This document shows positions 51,924 through 62,410 of a stretch of DNA of 64,000 nt, piece after piece. Position numbers and translations under genes: made by a program. A model generated the notes under the pieces. It ran no database searches. It was not told the DNA's origin and saw only the letters and a list, made by a program, of their open reading frames with translations. The stretch comes from Isotricha intestinalis (Eukaryota > Ciliophora > Litostomatea > Vestibuliferida > Isotrichidae): contig JAJJLU010003480.1 in NCBI GenBank assembly GCA_023807065.1, forward strand, positions 1-64,000, in the 5' to 3' direction. Within the stretch, counting starts at the first letter, position 1. Every line of letters starts with the position of its first letter.

Positions 51924-52072
51924 TTAAAATATCATCAATTATATTTTATCTCATAATATTTTGATTTATATTAAAGAATTTAAATAAACTTTATATTTCT
52001 ATTAAAATATGAAGTATACAATTAAATAGATAAAAATATATAATAATAAATGAAAAAATTAAAAAAAATCAA

Positions 52073-53251
52073 TTATACACAATTACAATCACACCAAGCA
52101 ACATTTTCATAATAATTATAATCAATAAAAATTGTTCCTGCTATTAATAATAGTTTTTCATAAGCAGTAGCTTGACTTGGAAAATTAATTAAATATGCAT
52201 CAGCATCACCAACTAATTCACTTAAACCTTGATAATATTTATGAATAATACCAATAGGTATAGTATTTTTATTTATTTTTTTGTTTGTATCATATATAAA
52301 AAAATCAACTTCATAACATTTTCCTAATGAATTTCCTCTACAACAAAATCCAGTTTGACAATATTCTGTTGTTATTAAATATTTAATTTTTCCTTTTTCA
52401 TTATTTATCACAAAAAAAGGATTACAATTACATCCATTTTTTTTTTCTATTATTTTTCCTACATTTAGATAAATATCTTCTCTTTCTGTTAATAAACCTA
52501 TCATTTCATTTTTACTACAACAAAAAATTTTACTACAATTAAATTTTTTTTTAAAAATTGCTACTGTCTTTTTTTTTTTTAAATTATATTTTAAAGGATA
52601 TTGAAAAAGTAAAGAATAACTTTTTGTATTTGAAGGACAAAAATTTCTACAAAAACAAGAAGAAATTTCACTACATTTAAATAAATATTTTTTTTCATTT
52701 AATAATTCAGATGTGTAAACATGATATTTATTTGAATTTTCACATCCTGATAAAATTTCTAAAAGATCTAATTTTTGTTCTACAATAACATGATTACATT
52801 CATTTAAAAACTCAAAAGGATTAGAAACTAATTTCATTTTTTCTCCTTTGAAATAAATATAATTTTTAATGGTTTTTTTCTCTTTTAATTCAGACTTTTT
52901 GTTATTTTCCTTCATTAAAATAGAATTTGAAAAGTTTATTTTTGAATTTGTATTTGGAGAATCTTTTAATTCTGAATTAAATTTACTATTTATTTTTATA
53001 GAATTAGACATTTTATTATTCATTGAAATTGAAACCATATCATCACCTGTATTTCTTCTTGATGAAGGGTCTTCTTTCTCAAGATTTAAATTAGTATTTG
53101 AATTTACTCTTGTGGCTCTTTTTTGATTCTTTCTATTTATATTATTATATTTAAATGGATTATTTATTTCTTTAATTTTATCTTCTAATTTATTACTATT
53201 ATTATCGCTTGATGAAGAAAAATTTTCATCAAAAGAATCACTTTTATCCAT
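52073..53251 (-). CDS. Phospholipid scramblase family protein (392 aa)
   Basis: Residues ~1-130 are Ser/Asn-rich and disordered. From ~145 the scramblase fold is visible: N-H-V-I-V-E-Q-K-L-D-L-L-E-I-L-S-G-C-E (~158-176), Y-L-F-K-C-S-E, a Cys-rich centre (C-F-C-R-N-F-C ... C-C-S ... C-N-C-N-P-F), Y-C-Q-T-G-F-C-C-R-G, and near the end I-G-I-I-H-K-Y-Y-Q-G-L-S-E-L-V-G-D-A-D-A-Y-L-I-N-F-P, matching the GxIxKxW..DAD.F.I.FP segment of PLSCR proteins. The final hydrophobic stretch (K-L-L-L-I-A-G-T-I-F-I-D-Y) corresponds to the family's C-terminal helix. The family was first linked to calcium-dependent lipid mixing; the true role is debated. It converges on the SNARE gene. Confidence 0.8.
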   Translation of the reverse strand: MDKSDSFDENFSSSSDNNSNKLEDKIKEINNPFKYNNINRKNQKRATRVNSNTNLNLEKEDPSSRRNTGDDMVSISMNNKMSNSIKINSKFNSELKDSPNTNSKINFSNSILMKENNKKSELKEKKTIKNYIYFKGEKMKLVSNPFEFLNECNHVIVEQKLDLLEILSGCENSNKYHVYTSELLNEKKYLFKCSEISSCFCRNFCPSNTKSYSLLFQYPLKYNLKKKKTVAIFKKKFNCSKIFCCSKNEMIGLLTEREDIYLNVGKIIEKKNGCNCNPFFVINNEKGKIKYLITTEYCQTGFCCRGNSLGKCYEVDFFIYDTNKKINKNTIPIGIIHKYYQGLSELVGDADAYLINFPSQATAYEKLLLIAGTIFIDYNYYENVAWCDCNCV

Positions 53252-53964
53252 TTTAATTTTTTTTTTTTTTTACGTTTTTTATAAATATTTATATAAATTA
53301 TATATACCTTAATTATTGATTTTTTTTATAATATAAGTATTTTTTATTCATACCAATTGCCTTGTTTGAATGTTTATTTACTTTATTTTTCATATTCTTT
53401 AATTAAACAAGTAACTTTTAGATTTTTACTCATTTTCATTATATTATAATTTAATTCTTCAAATATAAATTCATTAATGTGATTTAAAGATAATTTTTAC
53501 TTTCTTGATTTATTTATTTATTTTTTCCTTATTTCAAAAATAATATTTATAAACTTGAATATTACTTTAAAAAAAATTATTAAAAATATAATATAATTTC
53601 CTAATCTTATTTTTATTATTTCACTATTCTAAAAAAATATTACTGTTTCTAAAACAATGATTAAAAATGAAAATTTAGAGTAAATTGTTAATTTATATAT
53701 TGAGGAATAGATTAATGAATGAATTCCAAATAATAAAATAAGGAAGACAATAATAAAATATTAAATGATATATAGAAAAATAAATGAAAGATAACCTTCA
53801 TTCAATTTATTTAATTCAAATAGATTATAAATAAAGGATTTGATACAATTATTGAGCTTAATGACAAAAATATTAAAAACTCATTAGAAAGGAATTTACT
53901 TTATTCAAATTTATCTTTATTAAAATAAAATAATTAATTTTTTTTTATTTTAGTATCAAAAAAA
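53252..53964. other. 713-bp divergent intergenic region
   Basis: Between the scramblase and topoisomerase starts. No gene recognised. A T-run is followed by TTTTAG at 53945-53953, just 12 bases before the topoisomerase ATG; it could be the 3' end of a 5'-UTR intron. A plus-strand stretch at 53655-53930 has protein-like frames with TAA stops. Confidence 0.45.
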
Positions 53965-56895
53965 ATGGATAGAAGATACAAAAACTACAGAAATAATAAT
54001 TATTATAATCAAGGAGGTTACTATGATAATAGGGGATATGGAAGAAGAAATAATTATAATAATTATAGAAATAATAATTATTATGAATATGAAGTTGAAA
54101 TACCTTCAGAGCCTCAAAACAATAATAATAATAATAATAATAAAATTAATAATAATCCCCAATCAAATAATAATAATAAAATATTTACAAAAGAAGGAAT
54201 TGAAATAGAATATGTTGAAAATAAAAACAAAAATAAAAAAAATAAAAATAGAAGAGGAAATAATTATAATAATAATAGAAATCAAAAAGAAGTAGAAATT
54301 GAATATGCTCCTGAAGAAATATATAATGAAATGAAAGGCAAAGGTCATGGTAAATTAATAGAAAAAGAAATAACAACAAATCAAGTATTCAAAGATGATT
54401 TATTAAATGATGAACACTATGAAAATATAAATCAAAATGATTTACATGAGTTAAATAATGATAATTATGATGATGAAAATTATGATGATGATTATTATGA
54501 AAGTACAAATTATTATAATGAAAATTATTATAATGACAATAGTGAAAGTGGTTCAACATCAACATCAAACACAAATAAAAATTACCAAAATAAAAAATAT
54601 AAAAATCCTTTAACTTTCACAGATGAAAGTGGTTTTACTCAATTAGTGGATTCTCAAATAAAAGCTCAAACAAAAAATAATTATAACAATAACATAAATG
54701 ATAATTTCTTAAATATATTAATGATAGCAGAAAAGCCTTCAATAGCAAAAATGATAAGTGAAGTATTATCAAATGGAAAATATAAAAATCTAAAAGCTGG
54801 AAAAGGTAAATGCTTAATTTCTTTTGATGGTTATTTTCAAGGAATAAAATCTAAATTTACTGTAAGTGCTGTTGCTGGTCATGTTTATACTTCAGATTTT
54901 ATGAGAGAACATAATAAATGGGAAAATATTGATGAAAGTGAATTATATAATGTTCCAATTGTTAAATTAGAAGCAAATAGAAAAATGTATATGCCTAATT
55001 TTATTCAAAAAATAAGTGCTGGAAAAGATATATTATGTTTGTGGTTAGATTGTGATTCTGAAGGAGAAAATATATGCTATGAAGTTATTTATAATGCTTT
55101 ACCTTATATGAATAAAAAAAGTTATCAACAAATTTATAGAGCTAAATTTTCTTCTTTAACTAAAAAGGATTTAAAATATGCTTTTGATAATTTATATGAT
55201 CCTCCTAATAAAAATGAATCAATGAGTGTAGATTGTAGACAAGTTATTGATTTGAAAATTGGAGTTTCATTTACTAGATTTTTAACATCTACAATATTAC
55301 CTGCATTAGAAGAAGTAAATAATTCAACAAATATATTAAGTTATGGTCCTTGTCAAACTCCAACATTATGGTTTTGTGTAGAAAGAATGAAGGAAATAAA
55401 TAATTTTAAACCAAAACAATATTATAGAATATATGTAGAAATAGAAGTTAATCATATAAGACATAAAATATCATATGGGAAGAAATTATATACCAAAAAA
55501 GAAGCAGAAGATATAATATCAAAATTAAACAAATCAAAAACAGCTTTTGTAAGAAATATAACAATAAATCATAATAGTAAAAATTCTCCAACAGGATTAA
55601 ATACTGTAAATTTATTAAGAGGAGCATCATCATTTTTAAAAATCAGTCCTCATGATACAATGGTAATAGCAGAAAAACTATATACAATGGGATATATGAC
55701 ATATCCAAGAACAGAAACAACTAAATATGCAAATTCATTTGATTTTGTAGGTTCTTTAAAAAATTTTGAAAATCATGAAATTTTCGGTGAAAAAGTAAAA
55801 AAATTATTAGTTAACTTTGAAAAACCAAAACCAAAAGGTATTGATATGGGTGATCATCCTCCAATAACTCCATCGAAAGTAGCAAATCCAAAAGATTTAA
55901 ATGGTCAATATTGGAAATTATATGAATTTATTTGTAATCATTTTTTTGCTTCTTTATCACCATCAATAGAATATGATGAATTAAATTATACAATTGATAT
56001 TGGAGGAGAAATTTTTGAAGAAAATTCTTCAAAAATAATAAACGATGGTTTTTTACTTTTCCAAGAATATAAGAGGAAAAATTATATAAGAGATTTCCCA
56101 ATATTGGAAAAAAATAAAGATTATAATATATCAAATATAAATTATACTTCAGGATGGACTGAAGCACCAGATTATTTAACAGAAAGTGATTTAATATCTG
56201 AAATGGAAAAAAATAGAATAGGAACAGATGCTTCAATGCCAGTTCATATAGAAAATATATGTCAAAGAGGTTATGTTAAAGTTGATGAAAAAAGAAGATT
56301 AATACCTACTCAATTAGGTAAAGCACTTATTGATGCTTTAGGTGAAGTTGATAGTGAAATTATTCATCCTGAAAATAGAGCTAAAATAGAACAATTTGTT
56401 AATGATGTTGCTCATGGGAAAAAAAAATATGATGAAACTTTGAAATATGCTTTAGATTTATATCAAAAAAAATTTTTCTTAGTTAGAATTCAACATGATA
56501 AAATTTTAAATATTTTCAGAAAATATTTTAATGTTAATACTGGTAATTTAGGATTTGCTTTGAAGAATGTTAAAGAAAGAAATGAAAAGTTTAAAAGAGA
56601 GAATTTTCATACAAAAAAAGAAAATGAAATCAATACAGATTTAAATACTTGTGATGAGTGTAAAAAAGGGAAAATGTATATTGAATATGATAGATTTGAT
56701 AAATATTGTATTTTTTGTACTAATTGTAAAAGAAGAACTAAAGTTATTAGAGATGCTGTTAAAATTGAAGTTAATAAAAATAAAAAATGTGAAAAGTGTG
56801 GAAGTTACTTTATTGATGTTGAAGTTGAAAATCCTTTTTTAAATGGAGATAAAACTTATTGTGGATGTTTAATATGTGATCCTAAATTAAATTAA
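53965..56895 (+). CDS. TOP3B: DNA topoisomerase III, beta-type (976 aa)
   Basis: A type IA topoisomerase. The Toprim domain starts at ~250 (L-M-I-A-E-K-P-S-I-A) and holds the metal site W-L-D-C-D-S-E-G-E-N (Asp362, Asp364, Glu366). The catalytic Tyr is Tyr580 in G-Y-M-T-Y-P-R-T-E. S-Y-G-P-C-Q-T-P-T-L-W-F-C-V-E-R (~455-470) and 'DCDSEGENICYEV' track animal TOP3B more than TOP3A. The C-terminus (~893-974) carries two zinc-ribbon-like Cys clusters (C-x2-C...C-x2-C and C-x2-C...C-G-C-L-I-C). The first ~245 residues are an Arg/Gly/Tyr/Asn-rich low-complexity tail. The enzyme passes single strands to unlink DNA, and TOP3B also acts on RNA in animals, where an RGG box lies at the C-terminus; here an RG-rich segment is N-terminal. 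Confidence 0.9.
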   Translation: MDRRYKNYRNNNYYNQGGYYDNRGYGRRNNYNNYRNNNYYEYEVEIPSEPQNNNNNNNNKINNNPQSNNNNKIFTKEGIEIEYVENKNKNKKNKNRRGNNYNNNRNQKEVEIEYAPEEIYNEMKGKGHGKLIEKEITTNQVFKDDLLNDEHYENINQNDLHELNNDNYDDENYDDDYYESTNYYNENYYNDNSESGSTSTSNTNKNYQNKKYKNPLTFTDESGFTQLVDSQIKAQTKNNYNNNINDNFLNILMIAEKPSIAKMISEVLSNGKYKNLKAGKGKCLISFDGYFQGIKSKFTVSAVAGHVYTSDFMREHNKWENIDESELYNVPIVKLEANRKMYMPNFIQKISAGKDILCLWLDCDSEGENICYEVIYNALPYMNKKSYQQIYRAKFSSLTKKDLKYAFDNLYDPPNKNESMSVDCRQVIDLKIGVSFTRFLTSTILPALEEVNNSTNILSYGPCQTPTLWFCVERMKEINNFKPKQYYRIYVEIEVNHIRHKISYGKKLYTKKEAEDIISKLNKSKTAFVRNITINHNSKNSPTGLNTVNLLRGASSFLKISPHDTMVIAEKLYTMGYMTYPRTETTKYANSFDFVGSLKNFENHEIFGEKVKKLLVNFEKPKPKGIDMGDHPPITPSKVANPKDLNGQYWKLYEFICNHFFASLSPSIEYDELNYTIDIGGEIFEENSSKIINDGFLLFQEYKRKNYIRDFPILEKNKDYNISNINYTSGWTEAPDYLTESDLISEMEKNRIGTDASMPVHIENICQRGYVKVDEKRRLIPTQLGKALIDALGEVDSEIIHPENRAKIEQFVNDVAHGKKKYDETLKYALDLYQKKFFLVRIQHDKILNIFRKYFNVNTGNLGFALKNVKERNEKFKRENFHTKKENEINTDLNTCDECKKGKMYIEYDRFDKYCIFCTNCKRRTKVIRDAVKIEVNKNKKCEKCGSYFIDVEVENPFLNGDKTYCGCLICDPKLN

Positions 56896-57278
56896 ATTTT
56901 TTTTTTATTCATCCTAGATTTTCTATTAAAAAACTTAATTAAAATTTTATCTTTTTAAAATTAATATTTTGTTTAATACTATTTTACTCCAAATTAATAT
57001 ACTATAAATGGTAAAAATATAAACAATGAAAAAAATATTGATGTGTCTATTTTATCAATTAGTAAACCAAATGATTCTAATTTTTTAGATAGGATTAATT
57101 AACTAAAAAGTAATTTTGGATGGGATATATCTTGTATTGAAAAAAATAATATAGACTAAATCTTCATGTTTATTTATCTTTTTTTATTCAATATAAAATA
57201 TTAAATAGAAAATATATAGTTTTAATATTTTTAAAATAAAACTCATTTTAAAATAACTATTAACATTTATTTATAAAA
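56896..57278. other. 383-bp convergent intergenic region
   Basis: No gene. A plus-strand frame at about 56980-57165 reads like protein (D-V-S-I-L-S-I-S-K-P-N-D-S-N-F and S-N-F-G-W-D-I-S) with three TAA codons; a weak remnant candidate. Confidence 0.45.
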
Positions 57279-58460
57279 TTAAATTAAAGAACTTATTTCT
57301 GAAACACTAAAAGTATCATTTCCTTTTTCATTTAAAATATTTATAACATTTTTATTTTGAAGTTTTTTTCCTAATATCTCTTTATTTTTTTTTCTTTCAT
57401 TATCTATATTTTCATTTGTATTAATTACTTTTGTAGATAAAAAATCTAATTTAAATAATTTTTCAAAAACATCATTTTCAGATGTTTTATTTTCATCTAA
57501 TAAATAATTTAGAAACTCTTTACATTTATTAGATATACTTTTTGGTATTTCAGGAATTTTATTTGTTTTAGAAAGAAAATTAATAAATTCAATTTGTTTT
57601 TCAAATTTATAATTTGACCATGGTTTTTTTCCAGAATAAATTTCTATAAGTAAACAGCCTAAACACCATAAAGTATAAGATTGATTAATTTTATAATTTT
57701 TATCTTTTAAAATATTTTTAACAAAAAAAGGAGGAATATAAAAATTAATATTATTATTATTGCTATTAATTAATTTTTCATAAATTTCTATTCCACTTCC
57801 TAAAATAATACTATCAATAAAAGCATCACTTATTTTTATAATTCCATTTCTTTCAATAAAAATGTTTTTCCAAGTTAAATTTGTAGAAATAATATCTTTA
57901 TCAAATAAATATTTTAAACCTTCTAATATTTCAATTGAATATTTTTGAATTAATTCTTCATCTAAACAACCAAAATTTCCAATTAAACTTTCAATACTTG
58001 TTCCATTACAATATTCATAAATAATACTTAAAAATTTATCAGAAATGTTATTATTCATATTACTTCCATCATATAATGGAATAGCACTTAAAATATTTTT
58101 ATGTTTTAATTCATATAATTTATTTAAATTTAATATTACTTCATCCCTCTTTTCAATTGATATATTATCATATATTTTTATCATTACCATTTCACCTGAT
58201 ATTGAGCATAAACCATAAAAAACTTCTGCAAATCTTCCTCTTCCTTTTGATATTCCTTTTATAAATTCTTCGTGTGTTAAAATTAAATTTATTTCATTTG
58301 ATTTTTTTTTATTAGATTTTGAACTATATATTAACGGTTCATGATCAATATTATCTGTACTTAATGTTAATGAAATGTTTAATAATGCAGGAGAAATTTT
58401 ATCAGGATGAATTAAAGTTAATTTCTTAATTTTTGGTTTATTTCCACAACATAATCCCAT
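57279..58460 (-). CDS. Membrane-anchored pseudokinase (393 aa)
   Basis: The kinase fold is recognisable: G-R-G-R-F-A-E-V Gly loop (~73-80), Lys95 in M-V-M-I-K, E-I-L-E-G-L-K-Y-L (~177-185), and a C-lobe with W-C-L-G-C-L-L-I-E-I-Y-S-G-K-K-P-W (~267-283) that recalls STE11/MAP3K kinases. However, HRD is S-T-N (192-194, in S-T-N-L-T-W-K-N-I) and DFG is D-A-F (212-214), and A-P-E is absent. Loss of the catalytic Asp makes phosphotransfer unlikely, so it is probably a scaffold or allosteric regulator. It begins M-G-L-C-C-G, a myristoylation and double palmitoylation signal. The frame is intact, so this is not a dead gene. Confidence 0.75.
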   Translation of the reverse strand: MGLCCGNKPKIKKLTLIHPDKISPALLNISLTLSTDNIDHEPLIYSSKSNKKKSNEINLILTHEEFIKGISKGRGRFAEVFYGLCSISGEMVMIKIYDNISIEKRDEVILNLNKLYELKHKNILSAIPLYDGSNMNNNISDKFLSIIYEYCNGTSIESLIGNFGCLDEELIQKYSIEILEGLKYLFDKDIISTNLTWKNIFIERNGIIKISDAFIDSIILGSGIEIYEKLINSNNNNINFYIPPFFVKNILKDKNYKINQSYTLWCLGCLLIEIYSGKKPWSNYKFEKQIEFINFLSKTNKIPEIPKSISNKCKEFLNYLLDENKTSENDVFEKLFKLDFLSTKVINTNENIDNERKKNKEILGKKLQNKNVINILNEKGNDTFSVSEISSLI

Positions 58461-59056
58461 TATAAAATTCTAAAAAAAAACATTAAAAGAAAAATATTAT
58501 TTAAATAAAAGAAATATTTTGTTTAAAAATAAGCCTTTAATTTATTTTTAGTATTAAATTTTATATTTTAATTACTTTATTTTTTGCATTTAATCTAAGT
58601 CCATAAAACAAAAAGAACAAAATTTCATTTTTTCATATAATCTATCAATTTGAACATTTTCTTTGATTTAAATAATTTAAAGTAAACTGTAAAATGGCTT
58701 AGTCGAGATTAAGAAATCATAATATCATTAAATCCTAATCCACTATTAAATTTTAATCAAGATTTTTTTTTTCAATTTCATCTTAACAAAGCAAAAAATA
58801 TTTAATTATTTAATCAATGTTTAATAAATATCAAGACCCTGTACTCTATTGATTAATATATATGAATCATATTTTTTTGAATTAATGTATTTAAAATAAA
58901 TAAAGAGATAAATTAATATTATGATGATTTAATTCTCTTTTAATAAATATAAAACTATTTATTTATTATATTAGTATTATTTTTTTCTTGATAATCTATT
59001 AAAAAGTTAAAAAAAACGATTATTATTTTTTAAATAAAAATAAATCATATAAAAAA
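58461..59056. other. 596-bp divergent intergenic region
   Basis: Between the pseudokinase and GTPase starts; A/T background. Nothing firm is seen. Confidence 0.5.
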
Positions 59057-59611
59057 ATGAACGTAATACGTTGCAAAGTTGCTTTAGTAGGAGATTCAAA
59101 AGTAGGAAAAACAAATATTGCAAGTCAATTAACTAAAAAAAATTTTAACAATACATATCAAACTACTTTAGGAATAGAATATTCTCAATATGATATTCAA
59201 ATAAAAGATACAAATTATACAGTTCAGTTTCATATTTTAGATTTTACTGGTTTTTCAACTTTCAGAGAAACAATAAATAATTTAATTAAAGATTGTAATT
59301 TTATTTTATTGGTTTATGATTTAACTAATCTTGAATCTTTTCAAAATATTAAATTATGGAAGACGATGGTTGATGAATTGAATGTTAAAAAAAATACAGT
59401 TCGTTATTTAATTGGAAATAAAAATGAAAATCCAGATAAAATTAAAGTTGATCAAACAAGTATAGACTCAATTGCAAATAGTTTAAAATTAAAATCTTAT
59501 TGTGTAAGTGCTAAAATGAATACTAATTTAGTTGAATTATTCCAAGAAATGGCTAAAACTCATTATGATAATTATATTAATTTCATCAATAAAATTAAAA
59601 ATCTGAATTAA
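59057..59611 (+). CDS. Rab-like small GTPase, possibly IFT27 (RABL4) (184 aa)
   Basis: G1 is G-D-S-K-V-G-K-T (12-19) and the switch I Thr lies in Y-Q-T-T-L-G. G3 reads L-D-F-T-G-F-S in place of W-D-T-A-G-Q-E, so the catalytic Gln is missing. G4 is G-N-K-N-E (Asn-Lys kept, Asp changed to Glu or shifted), and G5 is S-A-K. The C-terminus is a helix (A-K-T-H-Y-D-N-Y-I-N-F-I-N-K-I-K-N) without prenylation cysteines. The lack of lipid tail, altered G3, 'VYDLTNLESF' and this ending fit IFT27, a subunit of intraflagellar transport complex B. Other atypical Rabs remain possible. With GTP hydrolysis probably weak, it may act as a structural or slow switch. Confidence 0.7.
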   Translation: MNVIRCKVALVGDSKVGKTNIASQLTKKNFNNTYQTTLGIEYSQYDIQIKDTNYTVQFHILDFTGFSTFRETINNLIKDCNFILLVYDLTNLESFQNIKLWKTMVDELNVKKNTVRYLIGNKNENPDKIKVDQTSIDSIANSLKLKSYCVSAKMNTNLVELFQEMAKTHYDNYINFINKIKNLN

Positions 59612-59766
59612 GGAGAAAAAATGAAAAAAAGGTAAATTTTATTAAAAATTGTTTTAAATTTTTATTAAATTTAAATTTAAATTTACTTTTTGAAAATTGA
59701 AAAAAAATATATTTATAAAATCAAAAAATAACTTTTTTTTCTTTTATTAAATTTTATTTAATATTT

Positions 59767-60126
59767 TTATTTAATCATACATCTTTTAAAAATAACTCTC
59801 CAAAAAACAATACTTTGAGGATATAAATATTGAGCTAAATCTCTTAACATTCCATCTAATCTTACTTCTTCATCAAAATTATTGATTCTAACATAAATTG
59901 ATTCAAGTCTATATCCTAAAGCAATAAATTGTTCTTCAGTTAATTCCAATTGAGTAATTAAATTATAAATATTATCTACATTTGTATCTTTTGCAATTAA
60001 ATTGACTAATTGTTCACATTCATTATTAAATAATGGATCTCCTTTATAGGAACTTCCTATTTTATATTCATTGTAAATGTCATCTAAAAGATTTTTTATT
60101 GTTTGTTTTAATGCTGGATCTACCAT
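59767..60126 (-). CDS. Small unknown helical protein (119 aa)
   Basis: No family recognised. Nearly all helix: P-A-L-K-Q-T-I-K-N-L-L-D-D-I-Y, then E-C-E-Q-L-V-N-L-I-A-K-D and L-E-L-T-E-E-Q-F-I-A-L-G-Y-R-L-E-S-I-Y-V-R-I, ending V-F-W-R-V-I-F-K-R-C-M-I-K. Acidic at the N-terminus, basic at the C-terminus; no membrane segment. Base composition matches real coding regions and both ends are clean. It converges on the IFT27-like gene with a 155-base gap. Confidence 0.6.
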   Translation of the reverse strand: MVDPALKQTIKNLLDDIYNEYKIGSSYKGDPLFNNECEQLVNLIAKDTNVDNIYNLITQLELTEEQFIALGYRLESIYVRINNFDEEVRLDGMLRDLAQYLYPQSIVFWRVIFKRCMIK

Positions 60127-60298
60127 TTTATGAAACTTATAAATTAAATTATTTTTTTTCGTTTTTTATTTTCTTGAAAAGAATATTTTTTTATTAATTT
60201 AAATTTTGTTAAATTATTTTTTAATTTTAATATTATAGAAAAATAAACTATTTATATTTTAAATCATTTCTTTTCCAAAAAAAAATTGAAGACATTAA

Positions 60299-61864
60299 TT
60301 ATAATATATTATTTGTATGATTACTATATAAGTGATTTACAACTTGACTTAAATTTCTTATTCTTTTTTCCATAAAATTTTGAGGAAAATTATTTTCATT
60401 TAAATTTAAATAATTACCTAAAGTTGTTTTTCTTTTAACATGAGTTATTTTATATTTATCATAATTTAAATTATTAAAATCATTTTTAAAAAGAAAGTTA
60501 TTTTTATTATGAGAATCTATAAATAAACTTTTCATTTTTACATGAGTTTTTGGATTGATTAAATTTGTATTAAAGAAAGTTGTTTTATTTTCATCTTTAA
60601 AATATTTAGGATTATATTTAAATAAAGAAATTTTATTATTATTTTTGTTATAATTTAAAGTATTTTCTTTTCTGTTTTCTTTATTATAAAAAATCTTAAT
60701 TTCAGTTCCTTTTTTATCACTATGAAAAAGACTATCTTCTTTCCTTTCTGAATTATATAAAGATTTATTATGTTTTCTAGGAACACTTCTCATATAATTA
60801 AAATTTAAAGGTTTTTTTAAGTTAGTTGGAGAAAAAAATTTATTTTCGTTTTCTTGATTAATACTATTATTCATACTTACATTTCCTTGAGTAAAATAAT
60901 ATTTTTCTTGACTTTTTTCTAAATTATTAATATTATTAGTATTTGAATGAGAAGGAGAAAAACTTTCATTTCTAATATTTTTTTTTTTGTTTAAATTTTC
61001 AGAATTATTATAATATTCGAATTTGATTTGAAAATTTTTAAAACTTTCTCTCACAAAATCTAAAGTTTCTTCAAAATCATATAAATTTATTTTAAAAATA
61101 ATTCCTAAAAAATCAGGCCATATTTCTAAATTAAATTTATGTCTACAAAGAGCAACAATTGAACAAGAAATATTAAAAGGATTAAATTTCATATAAGCAT
61201 TATTCATTTTCATTAATTCTTCTAATAAAATTAATGAACAACTATAAACTAAAGTACTATCTTCAGTTAAAATCTTATCAGTTATAAATACTATTCCATT
61301 TAAAAAAAATAACTCTAAAAAATTTATAGGTTGAATATAATTTAATTTATGATTTAATATTAATAAACATGTAAGTTCAATTTCTGCTAATTCTTCTGAA
61401 GAATATTCATTTTCTCCAAAATATTTGAAATTGTTATTAGTCAAATTATATGTTGATTCATTATTAAATTTTATTGATAAAATTAATGCTCCCAAACTTA
61501 ATTGTTGAAGGTCTAAATTACTATTATTTTTTTTAATTAATATATCAAATAAAAAAATTGTATTTAGGAAAATTGAATTTTTTATTTTATGCTTTTCAAT
61601 AAAATATTTAATTGTTTCTAATAAATTCAATCTTTTTGATTTTTCTTTTTTTGATAACTGTTTATAAAAATTTGAAAATTCTTGAAATTTAGATAATCTA
61701 ATCATATTTAAAAAAATATTTCTCACATTTACATCTTTTGGAATTATTAAAGAATCAGGTTTAATTGAACAAGGAATACTTTCTTTATAATAATTATTAT
61801 GATTTTTTTGGTTTGAATCATTAAAAATTCTTAAAAATGGTTTTTGTCTATATGAAACATACAT
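60299..61864 (-). CDS. Cyclin-like protein with Asn/Lys-rich tail (521 aa)
   Basis: Residues ~70-265 fold like a cyclin box pair: L-L-E-T-I-K-Y-F-I-E-K-H ... F-L-N-T-I-F-L-F-D-I-L (first-box helices), L-S-L-G-A-L-I-L-S-I-K-F-N-N-E (the LxxxALxLAxKxxE pattern), E-L-A-E-I-E-L-T-C-L-L-I-L-N-H-K-L-N-Y-I-Q-P (ExxIL..L.....P), then a second helical repeat. These are hallmarks of the cyclin N-terminal domain, which activates a CDK. The C-terminal half is Asn/Lys/Ser-rich, probably disordered. No destruction box is evident. The subtype is not clear. Confidence 0.75.
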   Translation of the reverse strand: MYVSYRQKPFLRIFNDSNQKNHNNYYKESIPCSIKPDSLIIPKDVNVRNIFLNMIRLSKFQEFSNFYKQLSKKEKSKRLNLLETIKYFIEKHKIKNSIFLNTIFLFDILIKKNNSNLDLQQLSLGALILSIKFNNESTYNLTNNNFKYFGENEYSSEELAEIELTCLLILNHKLNYIQPINFLELFFLNGIVFITDKILTEDSTLVYSCSLILLEELMKMNNAYMKFNPFNISCSIVALCRHKFNLEIWPDFLGIIFKINLYDFEETLDFVRESFKNFQIKFEYYNNSENLNKKKNIRNESFSPSHSNTNNINNLEKSQEKYYFTQGNVSMNNSINQENENKFFSPTNLKKPLNFNYMRSVPRKHNKSLYNSERKEDSLFHSDKKGTEIKIFYNKENRKENTLNYNKNNNKISLFKYNPKYFKDENKTTFFNTNLINPKTHVKMKSLFIDSHNKNNFLFKNDFNNLNYDKYKITHVKRKTTLGNYLNLNENNFPQNFMEKRIRNLSQVVNHLYSNHTNNIL

Positions 61865-62410
61865 ATTTTATTATTATTATAATTTTTTATATAATTTAAA
61901 TCATAAATAAAAAATGATTAATATAAATTATGTGTCTTAGAATTTTATCAGTAAAAATACAAAAAGAAATATTAAAATGAATGTCAACTCAAAATTATGT
62001 GTTGATTAAATAATTCTTATTTTTTTCAATCTATCAATATATAACAAATTAATAACACAAGAAATACGCATTATATTTGAATTAAAAAAAATCAAGTAAA
62101 TTAACTTCTAAAAATAAAGAATTATAATTTTGTAAATAATATTAATAAAATGTCAACTTAAATAAACAATGGAAATGAACTTATTGATTACATTAATTTT
62201 AAAATTAAATATTAAATCTCTATAGAATAATAATTAGATAAAAATATTACTTTTAATATAATACTAAAAGGAAAAAAATTCCAAAAGAAATAAATTTAAT
62301 TTAAATTTAATCATACAATTTTTTAATATCTTTTTTTTAATTTTATTTTGTGAAAAAACAAGTGATTTATATTAATTTATTATATATTAATAAAAATATT
62401 ATGTCATACT
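61865..62410. other. 546-bp intergenic region
   Basis: No gene. Two short similar starts, aatgtcaactcaaaa (61980) and aatgtcaacttaaat (62150), differ by CAA/TAA. A frame from 62151 reads protein-like for ~55 codons with four TAA codons; too weak to call. Confidence 0.45.
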
